Shown piece after piece: positions 42,571-49,878 of a DNA stretch of 64,000 nt. Source of the stretch: JBOGWA01 sp050693155 (GTDB lineage Bacteria > Actinomycetota > UBA4738 > CALAEC01); contig JBOGWA010000146.1 in the NCBI GenBank assembly GCA_050693155.1, positions 1 to 64,000 of the forward strand, read 5' to 3'. The position numbers and the translations under genes are program-made. The notes under the pieces were generated by a model. The model did no database searches, was not told the DNA's origin, and saw only the letters and a list, made by a program, of their open reading frames with translations. Position 1 is the first letter of the stretch. Each line of letters starts with the position of its first letter.

Positions 42571-44279
42571 CAGCCACTCGTCACCGTCGGAGGAATCGCC
42601 GGCCGCCCCTCCGTCGGTACATGAAGGTACCCGAGTGCGAACTGCGTGATCTCCTGGAAGAGTGGCGCGGCGGCGATACCCCCGTAGACGGTCGCCGGCT
42701 CGTCGAGCATGACCGCCACGACGACCCGAGGATCCCGAGCCGGAGCGAATCCAATGAAGGAAGCGATCACCTCCTCGCTGTATCCCCGCTCGTCCTCCAA
42801 GGGCTTGCGAGCCGTCCCCGTCTTCCCGGCGACCCAATACCCCGGAATCTGTGCCAGCCGGCCGGTTCCGGCCCGAACGGCCCTCGCGAGCATGCCGGTG
42901 ACGATCCGCGCGGTCCGCCCGGAGACAACCCGCCGCTCCTCGGACTCCGCGGCGAGGTCGAAGCGGCCGTTCGCATCGATGGTCGCACGGACGAGCCTCG
43001 GAGTCACGGCAACGCCGTCGTTCGCAACCGTTGCGTACACGGTGGCCATCTGCAGCAGCGTGACGGCGATTCCCTGTCCGAGAGGGATCGTTCCCATACT
43101 CGTGCCCCACCAGCGGTCGGCTGGCAGCACGAGCCCCTTGGCTTCTCCGGGAAATCGAATCCCCGTCTCGCGACCGAAACCGAACCGGTCGAGGTAGGTG
43201 GTGAGCCGCCCCTTCCCGAGGCGTTCAGCGAGCTGGATCGTCCCCACGTTGCTCGAGTAGGCGATGACGTCGGTGATCGTCATCCGGGCCGGCGGGTGCT
43301 GTTCGTTGTCATGAAACCACTTGTCCCCAACGCGATACCGATCCGGAACCTCGAGAACTTCGGCGAGATCGACGAGATTCTCCTCGACCACGCCCGTGGC
43401 GGTGATCACCTTGTTTACCGATCCCGGCTCGTACATGTCGGTGACCGGACGATTCCGGGTGAGCGCAACCGGAGTCTCCTGGAAGCGGTTCAGATCGAAC
43501 GTCGGCGCCGTTGCCATCGCGAGGACGTCGCCTGTGACCGGATCGAGGACGACGGCCATCCCCCCCTTCGCGTCGTTCCCGCGAACGGCTCGACCCAGAG
43601 CCCGCTCGACGTGGAATTGGATATCTCGATCGATGGTGAGCGCAAGACTTCGACCGGGAACCGGTGCGCGCCCCCGCCGCTCTCCTTGAGGGATTAGCCT
43701 TCCGGCCGCATCCTGCTCGACGACGATCGACCCCGGGCGCCCGGCGAGCAGCCGCTGATATTCGAGCTCGAGGCCCGCGAGCCCGGCGTCGTCGACGCCG
43801 ACGAACCCAAGGACCTGCGCCGCCAGCCCCTCGCCCGGGTAATAGCGCTTGCTCTCCTCGAGGAAGCCGATCCCCGGCAACTCCAGCTCTTCGATCCGGC
43901 GAGCGAGGCCGAGATCAACCTTGCGCGCCAGGTACACGAAGGCCGCCTTGCGAAGGAGCGCACTCCGAAGCGGCCCCGGCTCGACGCCGAGCACCTTGGC
44001 GATCCGTCGCGCCACGCGGGCCGGATTCCGAACGAGCCTCGGATCCGCGTAGACCGTTCGTGCGGGCAGCGACAGCGCCAGTTCCCGTCCGGCCCGGTCG
44101 TAGATCACCCCACGATCCGCCGGAAGCGCGAGACGCCGCAAGCGCTGCTCGCGTGCGAGCGCCTCATAGGCGGCGGCATCGCGAACCTGGAGCGTGACGA
44201 GCCGCGCGCCGATGCCGGTGAACGCGAGAAGGAGAACCACCAACAGGGACCCCAGCCTCGCGACCGGAGGCCGGCTCAT
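42570..44279 (-). CDS. ftsI: Septal penicillin-binding protein FtsI (PBP3/PBP2 class B)
   Basis: A 569-residue class B transpeptidase. One membrane helix near the start (LGSLLVVLLLAFTGIGARL), dimerisation domain RGVIYDRAGRELALSL, then catalytic S-x-x-K in MYEPGSVNKVI, S-x-N in YSSNVG and K-T-G in VAGKTGTARK. There is no PASTA domain at the carboxy end. ATG 44279 overlaps the ftsL stop as ATGA. Confidence 0.96.
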   Translation of the reverse strand: MSRPPVARLGSLLVVLLLAFTGIGARLVTLQVRDAAAYEALAREQRLRRLALPADRGVIYDRAGRELALSLPARTVYADPRLVRNPARVARRIAKVLGVEPGPLRSALLRKAAFVYLARKVDLGLARRIEELELPGIGFLEESKRYYPGEGLAAQVLGFVGVDDAGLAGLELEYQRLLAGRPGSIVVEQDAAGRLIPQGERRGRAPVPGRSLALTIDRDIQFHVERALGRAVRGNDAKGGMAVVLDPVTGDVLAMATAPTFDLNRFQETPVALTRNRPVTDMYEPGSVNKVITATGVVEENLVDLAEVLEVPDRYRVGDKWFHDNEQHPPARMTITDVIAYSSNVGTIQLAERLGKGRLTTYLDRFGFGRETGIRFPGEAKGLVLPADRWWGTSMGTIPLGQGIAVTLLQMATVYATVANDGVAVTPRLVRATIDANGRFDLAAESEERRVVSGRTARIVTGMLARAVRAGTGRLAQIPGYWVAGKTGTARKPLEDERGYSEEVIASFIGFAPARDPRVVVAVMLDEPATVYGGIAAAPLFQEITQFALGYLHVPTEGRPAIPPTVTSG

Positions 44280-44635
44280 CCCGATCCCCCGGGCGCCTCC
44301 TCGAATGCGAGCGTGCCGCTTGGAGCTTGCGGCGAGGGGGGCCGTTCTGCTCCGGGCATCGGAACGTAGAGCAGCCTCACTTCCCGCGGGAGGACGAGCC
44401 CGGCCCGCCGTGCCGCCCGGACGATGTTGTCCGGGGAAGAGAGCTCGGCGAGGCGCAGCCGAAGCCGATCGGAGGCCGAGCTCAGTTGCTCGGCTCGCTC
44501 GTTCAGCTTGTTTGCACGCAGCGATGTCTGCGCGACGAGGACCTGGGTGCTTGCGAGCGCAACGATCATCATCCCGACGACAACGAGGGAGAAGAGCAGA
44601 AACGGCACGCCGCGATCTCGCCGACGCTTCGTCAT
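44276..44635 (-). CDS. ftsL: FtsL-like division protein
   Basis: A 119-residue bitopic protein: basic cytoplasmic start, one membrane helix (FLLFSLVVVGMMIVALAST) and an external coiled coil (RANKLNERAEQLSSASDRLRL) as in FtsL/DivIC. The carboxy tail is Pro/Gly-rich. Position between rsmH and ftsI and one-base overlap with rsmH identify it as FtsL despite low family conservation. Confidence 0.85.
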   Translation of the reverse strand: MTKRRRDRGVPFLLFSLVVVGMMIVALASTQVLVAQTSLRANKLNERAEQLSSASDRLRLRLAELSSPDNIVRAARRAGLVLPREVRLLYVPMPGAERPPSPQAPSGTLAFEEAPGGSG

Positions 44636-45519
44636 CAGGCGGCCTCCCTTTGGGCGGCCCGGAGTTTCGCGCTGCGAGCACGAGGGTTCCGTGAGATCTC
44701 GGCGCGACCGGCTCGAAGCGGCTTTTTCGTCAGTACGCGGAGCCCGGGTTCGCCCACCAGGAAGCGCTTCACGATCCGATCTTCGAGCGAGTGATAGGCG
44801 ATCACGACGATCCGCCCGCCGGGGAGGAGCAGTTCGAGGGCCCGTGAAAGGGACGTCGCAAGCTCCTCGAGCTCTCGATTGACTTCGATCCGAATCGCTT
44901 GAAAGCTGCGTCGTGCCGGATGCGGGCCTCCTCGCCGACGCGGCACGGAGGCAGCGACGACCGAGGCGAGCTCGCGGGTCGTGGACAGTGGTCGGCGGGA
45001 ACGGGCCCGCAGAATCGCCTTCGCGATCCTTCTCGCATGGCGTTCCTCCCCGAAGTCGCGAAGGACCCGCACGAGCTCGTCTTCCGAGTATCCATTCACG
45101 ACGTCCGCGGCCGTGGGCCCGTTCTCCGTCAGGTCCATCCGCATGTCGAGGGGCCCATCGGCACGGAACGAGAAGCCACGCTCCGGGCGGTCGAGGTGGA
45201 GGGAGGAGACTCCGAGGTCGTAGAAGAGACCGTCGACCGCCCGGACCGCAGCCTCTCTTGCGATCCGGCTTACATCCGAGAACCGGGCTGCAACCGGCGT
45301 GAACCGGTCGCCGTAGTCCGCCAGCTGGGCGCGCGCGAGGGCCAGGCTGTCTGGGTCTCGGTCGACTCCCACGACGCGCTCGGTCCCCGCACGCAGGAGC
45401 GCACGCGCGTGTCCGCCGGCCCCGACCGTGAAATCGAAAACCGTACGGGTCCCCGCCATCAGTCGGACCACCTCCCGCACGAGGACCGGTTCGTGCGGGA
45501 CTCGCGCCACCTCACCCAC
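44635..45519 (-). CDS. rsmH: 16S rRNA (cytosine1402-N4)-methyltransferase RsmH (MraW)
   Basis: A 294-residue SAM-dependent methyltransferase that modifies C1402 of 16S rRNA. HEPVLVREVVRL, FDFTVGAGGHARALL, DGLFYDLGVSSLHLD, GPLDMRMD and AYHSLEDRIVKRF are diagnostic. It follows mraZ by 17 bp. Confidence 0.97.
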   Translation of the reverse strand: MGEVARVPHEPVLVREVVRLMAGTRTVFDFTVGAGGHARALLRAGTERVVGVDRDPDSLALARAQLADYGDRFTPVAARFSDVSRIAREAAVRAVDGLFYDLGVSSLHLDRPERGFSFRADGPLDMRMDLTENGPTAADVVNGYSEDELVRVLRDFGEERHARRIAKAILRARSRRPLSTTRELASVVAASVPRRRGGPHPARRSFQAIRIEVNRELEELATSLSRALELLLPGGRIVVIAYHSLEDRIVKRFLVGEPGLRVLTKKPLRAGRAEISRNPRARSAKLRAAQREAA

Positions 45520-45536
45520 ATCCGCTCCTCACTCCC

Positions 45537-45968
45537 CTAGCCGCGCTCCGGAACGAGCGCGCCGGTCGAATACGAACCCTCGTGGGTCTGCAGGTACCGA
45601 TCCCAAGCCTCGAGGCCCCAAATCTCGAGCCGATCGGACACCCCGACGACGGTGACCTCCCTGCCCAGCGTGGCGTTCTCCCTGAGCTTGCGGGGCAGCA
45701 CGAGGCGCCCCTGCACATCCAGCTCAGCCCGCTCCGCGTTGCCGAAGAACATCCGGGCGTACGCTCGGTTCCTGGGATCCGAGATCGCAAGCTCCTGGAT
45801 CTCGGTGCGCCGCCTGTCCCACTCGACTCGGGGGAACGCGAAGAGGCACCCGTCCTGGCCCAGCGTGAGGAAGACGCCCTCGGAGAACGCGTCTCGGAAT
45901 TTGGCCGGAAGGGAGATGCGTCCCTTCGCGTCCAGTTGATAGCGATGTTCGCCCAGGAGTTCGGCCAC
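45537..45968 (-). CDS. mraZ: Transcriptional regulator MraZ
   Basis: A 143-residue protein with two AbrB-like DNA-binding modules (YQLDAKGRISLPAKFRD; AELDVQGRLVLPRKLRE). MraZ binds repeated GTGG/TGGG-type sites in its own promoter and tunes the dcw operon. GTG start with GGGGAG 7 bases before. Four GTGG repeats lie just upstream. Confidence 0.97.
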   Translation of the reverse strand: MAELLGEHRYQLDAKGRISLPAKFRDAFSEGVFLTLGQDGCLFAFPRVEWDRRRTEIQELAISDPRNRAYARMFFGNAERAELDVQGRLVLPRKLRENATLGREVTVVGVSDRLEIWGLEAWDRYLQTHEGSYSTGALVPERG

Positions 45969-45983
45969 CGGAACTCCCCTCCT

Positions 45984-46020
45984 CCACTAGGGGTCCACCT
46001 TTATGCCACCTGGACTCCAC
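45984..46020 (-). promoter_or_regulatory. Predicted MraZ operator, four GTGG repeats at 11-bp period
   Basis: On the minus strand GTGG occurs at plus-strand positions 46017-46020, 46006-46009, 45995-45998 and 45984-45987, exactly 11 bp apart each time, so all face the same side of the helix. They overlap the spacer, the -10 box and the start region of promoter P1. MraZ sites in other bacteria are likewise short G-rich direct repeats near the mraZ promoter. Confidence 0.7.
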
Positions 46021-46028
46021 CAAGTCAA
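46000..46028 (-). promoter_or_regulatory. mraZ promoter P1
   Basis: Minus strand TTGACT (46028-46023), 17-bp spacer, CATAAA (46005-46000); predicted start about 25 bp before the mraZ GTG. Covered by the GTGG repeats. Confidence 0.55.
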
Positions 46029-46042
46029 GAGGTAAGGGGCGA

Positions 46043-46072
46043 ATTACAGTGATGTAAGTTGACCTCTGTAAA
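46043..46072 (-). promoter_or_regulatory. mraZ promoter P2 with overlapping palindrome
   Basis: Minus strand TTTACA (46072-46067), 18-bp spacer, TGTAAT (46048-46043). The palindrome TTACA-GTGA-TGTAA (plus strand 46044-46057) covers its -10 box and is one of four TYACA-N4-WGTRA sites in the window. Confidence 0.45.
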
Positions 46073-46119
46073 CAAGTGTTCCTAGAGTGAGGTGACTGTG
46101 TTACGTCTTGATGCTCGGG

Positions 46120-46602
46120 TCAAGTAGTGAGGTATGGCTCCCACGAGGGGTCGAGGCGGCCAAGCGAGAGTCGGAACACGTCCTTGGGAGCGTACGGCTT
46201 GCGACGCAGCTTGAGCCCGGCCTCGTGTGCGGGACGGTTCTGCTTCCTGGAGTTGCACCGCCGGCACGCGGCGACGACGTTCTCCCAAGCGTGAGTCCCT
46301 CCGCGCGAGCGCGGGATGACGTGGTCCACGTTCTCCGCCGGATCACCGCAGTACTGACACATCCAGTCGTCTCGAGCGAAGATCGCCCGGCGCGTGAGCG
46401 CCGCTCGTGCCCGATGGGGGACGCGAACGAAATAGGTCAACCGGACGACGGAGGGCGCCGTGATCGTGAGCCGTTCCGACCGAAAGACCATCCCGTTGGA
46501 CTCGACGACGTTGGCCTTCTCTTTGAGGACGAGGACAATCGCCCGTCTCGCTGCGACGACAGCGAGCGGCTCGTACGACGCATTCAAGACCAGTGATCGC
46601 AT
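46120..46602 (-). CDS. HNH endonuclease family protein
   Basis: A 160-residue protein with an amino-terminal domain of about 75 residues (LVLNASYEPLAVVAARRAIVL) and a carboxy-terminal HNH domain: zinc cysteines in CQYCG and CRRCN, and DHVIPRSRGGTHAWENVVAAC with catalytic His and Asn. This family is widespread in actinobacteria and often near mraZ; its biological role is not established. Upstream lies a perfect TATAAT. Confidence 0.92.
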   Translation of the reverse strand: MRSLVLNASYEPLAVVAARRAIVLVLKEKANVVESNGMVFRSERLTITAPSVVRLTYFVRVPHRARAALTRRAIFARDDWMCQYCGDPAENVDHVIPRSRGGTHAWENVVAACRRCNSRKQNRPAHEAGLKLRRKPYAPKDVFRLSLGRLDPSWEPYLTT

Positions 46603-46635
46603 CGTTCAACCGTCTTCTTCGAAAATGTGGCGCTC

Positions 46636-46641
46636 ATTATA
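46636..46641 (-). promoter_or_regulatory. -10 box for the HNH gene
   Basis: A perfect TATAAT on the minus strand (46641-46636), 34 bp before the ATG. No good -35 box is seen at 16-18 bp. Confidence 0.45.
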
Positions 46642-46708
46642 AGAACGTCGCTCTGATCCGGTACCTTGCCGCTCCTCGAACCGCCTGACAGAAACCACAT
46701 GGAGATGC

Positions 46709-46737
46709 TTGATACTCAAGGATCACAGAAGTGTAAT
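46709..46737 (+). promoter_or_regulatory. Promoter for the second structured RNA candidate
   Basis: TTGATA (46709-46714), 17-bp spacer and TGTAAT (46732-46737). Predicted start near 46745, directly before the closing stem of the RNA. The palindrome TCACA-GAAG-TGTAA (46723-46736) overlaps the -10 box. Confidence 0.55.
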
Positions 46738-46745
46738 TCATGATC

Positions 46746-46872
46746 AGAGGAAGGCGGCGTCCCGAAAGTGTCGGCGCTCCAGGTATGAAGGGCGCCCGAG
46801 AGCGATTGGGGCCGCGCGGGGTGTCTCAGGGATGAAGGGCGCCGGCCACGCCGCCTTCCGCATTCCTCTTTT
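46746..46872 (+). ncRNA. Small structured RNA candidate with internal repeat
   Basis: This lies in the 276-bp space between the HNH gene and the crotonase gene. GGAAGGCGGCGT (46749-46760) pairs perfectly with ACGCCGCCTTCC (46848-46859), closing a structure of about 110 bases. Inside, ATGAAGGGCGCC occurs twice (46785-46796 and 46832-46843), the first pairing with GGCGC upstream. TCCTCTTTT follows the closing stem and may end the transcript. A promoter stands just upstream. No SRP, 6C, tmRNA or known riboswitch motif was recognised. Overlapping short frames are not protein-like. Confidence 0.45.
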
Positions 46873-46878
46873 GAATCC

Positions 46879-47673
46879 TCACCCTCCCGGTCGCGGAGAC
46901 TCTGGGCGCTCTCCCGCTCCGAACCGCGCAAGGCCTTCGGCAAGCGCCGGATCGCCCAGCGACTCGTATCCGCGTTCGATCTCGGCCCCGAGTCCCTCCA
47001 GGAGAGGCCGACCGAGCGCCTCCAGCGCGGAACGTCGGTCGGCCCGAAGGCTCGCCTGGGGATAGGCCTCGATCGCCTCCGCGAGCTCGAGCGCGCGATC
47101 GAGCGCGCGGCCCGCGTCGACGATTTCGTCGACCAGTCCCATGCGCAAGGCCTGCTCGGCATCGAGCCGCGCTCCGCTGAGGATCAGATAGAGCGCATGC
47201 CCGAGCCCGACGATTCTCGGCAGACGTTGAGTGCCGCCGTCGACGAACGGAACTCCCCAGCGGCGATTGAGCGCACCGAACTCCGCGGTTCGGCCTGCGA
47301 TCCTGACGTCCGCCCAGGCCGCGAGCTCCAATCCGCCGGCAAAGCAGTATCCCTCGATCGCGGCGATCGAGGGCTTGTCCGTCACAATGTGCGCGAAACC
47401 CATGGGCCCCGTGCGCCTGGCATCGGGGCGAGTCACGAGCTCACCGGCCGCTTTCAGGTCGGCGCCCGAGCAGAAGGCCCTCGATCCGGTCCCGGTTACG
47501 ACGAGCACCCGCGCGTCCGAGCTCGAGGAGAAGGCCTCGAACGCCTCGGTAAGCAGGTCGGCGGTCTCGGCGTCGACGCAGTTGTGAACCTCGGGCCGAT
47601 TGAGCGTCACGATGGTGATGGGGCCGCGCTCATCGACCTTCACCTTCGCCACGAAGGCAGCATACGATTCCAT
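46879..47673 (-). CDS. Crotonase (enoyl-CoA hydratase/isomerase) family protein
   Basis: A 264-residue crotonase. The CoA/oxyanion segment RAFCSGADLKAAG and GYCFAGGLELAAWADVRIAG are present, with the first catalytic Glu position kept (GLELA). The second Glu of true hydratases, normally in a Pro-Glu pair after FG, is replaced (AEFGALNRRWG), so ordinary hydration is doubtful and an isomerase, hydrolase or other reaction is possible. ATG 47673 is 5 bp from the divergent moxR start; GTG 47652 or 47643 may be the true start. The downstream gene-free region holds the RNA candidate. Confidence 0.87.
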   Translation of the reverse strand: MESYAAFVAKVKVDERGPITIVTLNRPEVHNCVDAETADLLTEAFEAFSSSSDARVLVVTGTGSRAFCSGADLKAAGELVTRPDARRTGPMGFAHIVTDKPSIAAIEGYCFAGGLELAAWADVRIAGRTAEFGALNRRWGVPFVDGGTQRLPRIVGLGHALYLILSGARLDAEQALRMGLVDEIVDAGRALDRALELAEAIEAYPQASLRADRRSALEALGRPLLEGLGAEIERGYESLGDPALAEGLARFGAGERPESPRPGG

Positions 47674-47678
47674 CGGCG

Positions 47679-48650
47679 ATGGCAACGGCAGGACGCGATC
47701 GCGAAGAGTGGGAGCGCTTCGGAACGCTCTTCGAGGCGCTGCAAGAGAACGTTGCCCACATCATCCGAGGAAAGTATCCGGAAATCCGGCTCGCGCTGGT
47801 GACGTTGATCGCCGAAGGGCATTTGCTCGTCGAGGATGTTCCCGGCGTCGGCAAGACGATGCTTGCCAAGGCCATTGCTCGATCCATCGACTGCTCGTTC
47901 CGGCGAATTCAGTTCACCCCGGATCTCCTGCCGACCGACGTGACCGGGGTGAACATCTACAGCCAGGAACGCGGCGATTTCGAATTCCGCCCGGGCGCGA
48001 TCTTCGCGAACGTCGTTCTCGGAGACGAGATCAATCGCGCGAGCCCGAAGACACAATCCGCCCTGCTCGAGTGCATGGAAGAGCGTCAGGTTACGGTCGA
48101 CGGGGAAACGTACGAGCTCGGGGTCCCCTTCATGGTGATGGCGACCCAGAACCCGATCGAGCACGAGGGAACCTATCCCCTTCCGGAAGCCCAGCTCGAT
48201 CGGTTCATGATGCGCCTCACGATCGGCTATCCGGATCCAGAGACCGAATCGCAGATCCTTGCCACGCACCGTGCGGGGGAGGAGCTTCGCGACCTCCGGC
48301 CCGTCACCGATGCCGCAGGCGTCGCCCAGCTCATCGCGGCGGTGAGGATCGTGCACGTCTCGGAGTCGGTCCGCCGCTACATCGTCGAGCTCGCCGACGC
48401 CACGAGACGCCATCCCGACATTCATCTCGGGGCGAGCCCGCGTGCATCGATCATGATGCTTCGAGCCAGCCGAGCCGCGGCGGCGACCGAAGGACGTGAC
48501 TTCGTCATCCCCGACGACGTGAAGCTTCTCGCGACGCCGATGCTCGGGCATCGAATTCTCGTCTCAGCGGATGCGGCGATGAGCGGCCGGACGCCTGGGG
48601 CGATCCTCGCCGACCTCCTCGACGAGGTCCCCGTTCCGGTCGCGAGCTAG
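47679..48650 (+). CDS. MoxR-family AAA+ ATPase
   Basis: A 323-residue AAA+ chaperone-like ATPase. Walker A EDVPGVGKTMLAKA, Walker B NVVLGDEINRASPKTQSALLECMEE, sensor ATQNPIEHEGTYPLPEAQLDRF. MoxR proteins act with DUF58/von Willebrand-type partners to assemble or activate other proteins; here DUF58 and transglutaminase genes follow directly. A TACGAT box 10 bp before the ATG and no ribosome binding site suggest a leaderless message. Confidence 0.95.
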   Translation: MATAGRDREEWERFGTLFEALQENVAHIIRGKYPEIRLALVTLIAEGHLLVEDVPGVGKTMLAKAIARSIDCSFRRIQFTPDLLPTDVTGVNIYSQERGDFEFRPGAIFANVVLGDEINRASPKTQSALLECMEERQVTVDGETYELGVPFMVMATQNPIEHEGTYPLPEAQLDRFMMRLTIGYPDPETESQILATHRAGEELRDLRPVTDAAGVAQLIAAVRIVHVSESVRRYIVELADATRRHPDIHLGASPRASIMMLRASRAAAATEGRDFVIPDDVKLLATPMLGHRILVSADAAMSGRTPGAILADLLDEVPVPVAS

Positions 48651-48651
48651 G

Positions 48652-49878
48652 GTGCTCACTCCCAGAGGATTCAGCGTCCTCGGAGCCGGGGGTCTTCTGT
48701 GGCTCGCGGCCCGGATCATGGGTTCGACGGATCTACACGCCGTCGCCTTCGGACTCATCCTCCTGCCGCTCCTGGCCCTTCTCGTCGCCCGGCGCTGGTG
48801 GTACGACCTCGAAGCCACCCGACGGCTCGATGAACGGCGGGTCTTCCCAGGCACTCGTGTGACGGTCGAGGTGGAGGTCCGAAACCGCCTCGGCTCCCGC
48901 ACCGCCGCTCTCCTCCTCGAAGACCGGCTACCTCCAGCCCTCGGCCGACGGGTACGTGGGGTCATTCGAGGCCTTCCCCCCCGAGGCCGGGACACCCTTC
49001 CATACACGCTCACGTGCGGCCGTCGAGGAAAATATGAGATCGGTCCCCTCCGGGTCACCGTTTCCGATCCGTTCTTCCTCGCCCGCCAGCGGATCGATGT
49101 CGCCGACCGAAGCGACGAGCTCCTCGTGTATCCCGCGGTCGAGGAGCTCGGGGCGGCTCCCAAGGACGTCGGCGCCGGGGGTTCCGGCGAGTCGGCTGTC
49201 GGGCGACTCCTACACGCACGGGGCGACTTCTACACGATGCGCGAGTACCAGATCGGTGACGACCTCCGGCGGGTGCACTGGGCGTCCACCGCACGGACCG
49301 GCCACCTCATGATCAGACAGGACGAATCCGAGCGCGGCGCCAACGCCACGGTGGTGCTCGACACCCGAAGCCACACGTTTGGCGGGCCCGGTGAGACGTT
49401 CGAGCGAGCGGTGTCCGCCGCCGCGTCGCTCGGCTTTCTCTACGCGCGGGGCGGCTTCGGCCTGCGACTCGCCATGCCGGATGTCCCACCCCAGGTCGTC
49501 ACTCGGGAGCTGCTGCTCGAAACCCTTGCGACCATCGGCCCGTCGAGGACCCGAAACCTCGCAGAGACGCTCCGCGTCCTCCGACCGAAGGGGGCCGCCG
49601 CATCGACCCTCGTCGTTGTAACCGGCGTCCCTTCCCCCCAGGACGTCGAGGCGCTCTTGGGGGCCGGGGCGGGTTTCGCAGCCCGCATCGGCGTCTTCGT
49701 ACTCGGTGAAGACGCTTCCAGACGATCAACGTTGCAGAAGGAAGCGGATGAGCGCGTGACCCTGGCCCGAGCACAGCTCTCCCGGGCCGGATGGCGCGTC
49801 TTACCGCTTCCGCCGGGTCAGCCACTCCGAGAGCTATGGACGCTCCGAACTCCAAGCCACATCGCGGCCTCCTCCTGA
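48652..49878 (+). CDS. DUF58-domain protein
   Basis: A 408-residue protein with two membrane helices near the start (about residues 5-45), a beta-rich middle part (VEVEVRNRLGSRTAALLLEDRLP) and the DUF58 signature REYQIGDDLRRVHWASTARTGHLMIRQDE, followed by a von Willebrand-like fold. GTG start one base after the moxR stop. Works with MoxR; function of this trio is linked to the cell envelope. Confidence 0.93.
   Translation: MLTPRGFSVLGAGGLLWLAARIMGSTDLHAVAFGLILLPLLALLVARRWWYDLEATRRLDERRVFPGTRVTVEVEVRNRLGSRTAALLLEDRLPPALGRRVRGVIRGLPPRGRDTLPYTLTCGRRGKYEIGPLRVTVSDPFFLARQRIDVADRSDELLVYPAVEELGAAPKDVGAGGSGESAVGRLLHARGDFYTMREYQIGDDLRRVHWASTARTGHLMIRQDESERGANATVVLDTRSHTFGGPGETFERAVSAAASLGFLYARGGFGLRLAMPDVPPQVVTRELLLETLATIGPSRTRNLAETLRVLRPKGAAASTLVVVTGVPSPQDVEALLGAGAGFAARIGVFVLGEDASRRSTLQKEADERVTLARAQLSRAGWRVLPLPPGQPLRELWTLRTPSHIAASS

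Noticed and set aside
46746..46872. SRP (4.5S) RNA
   Set aside because: No GGAAG tetraloop domain with the asymmetric SRP54-binding loop was found.
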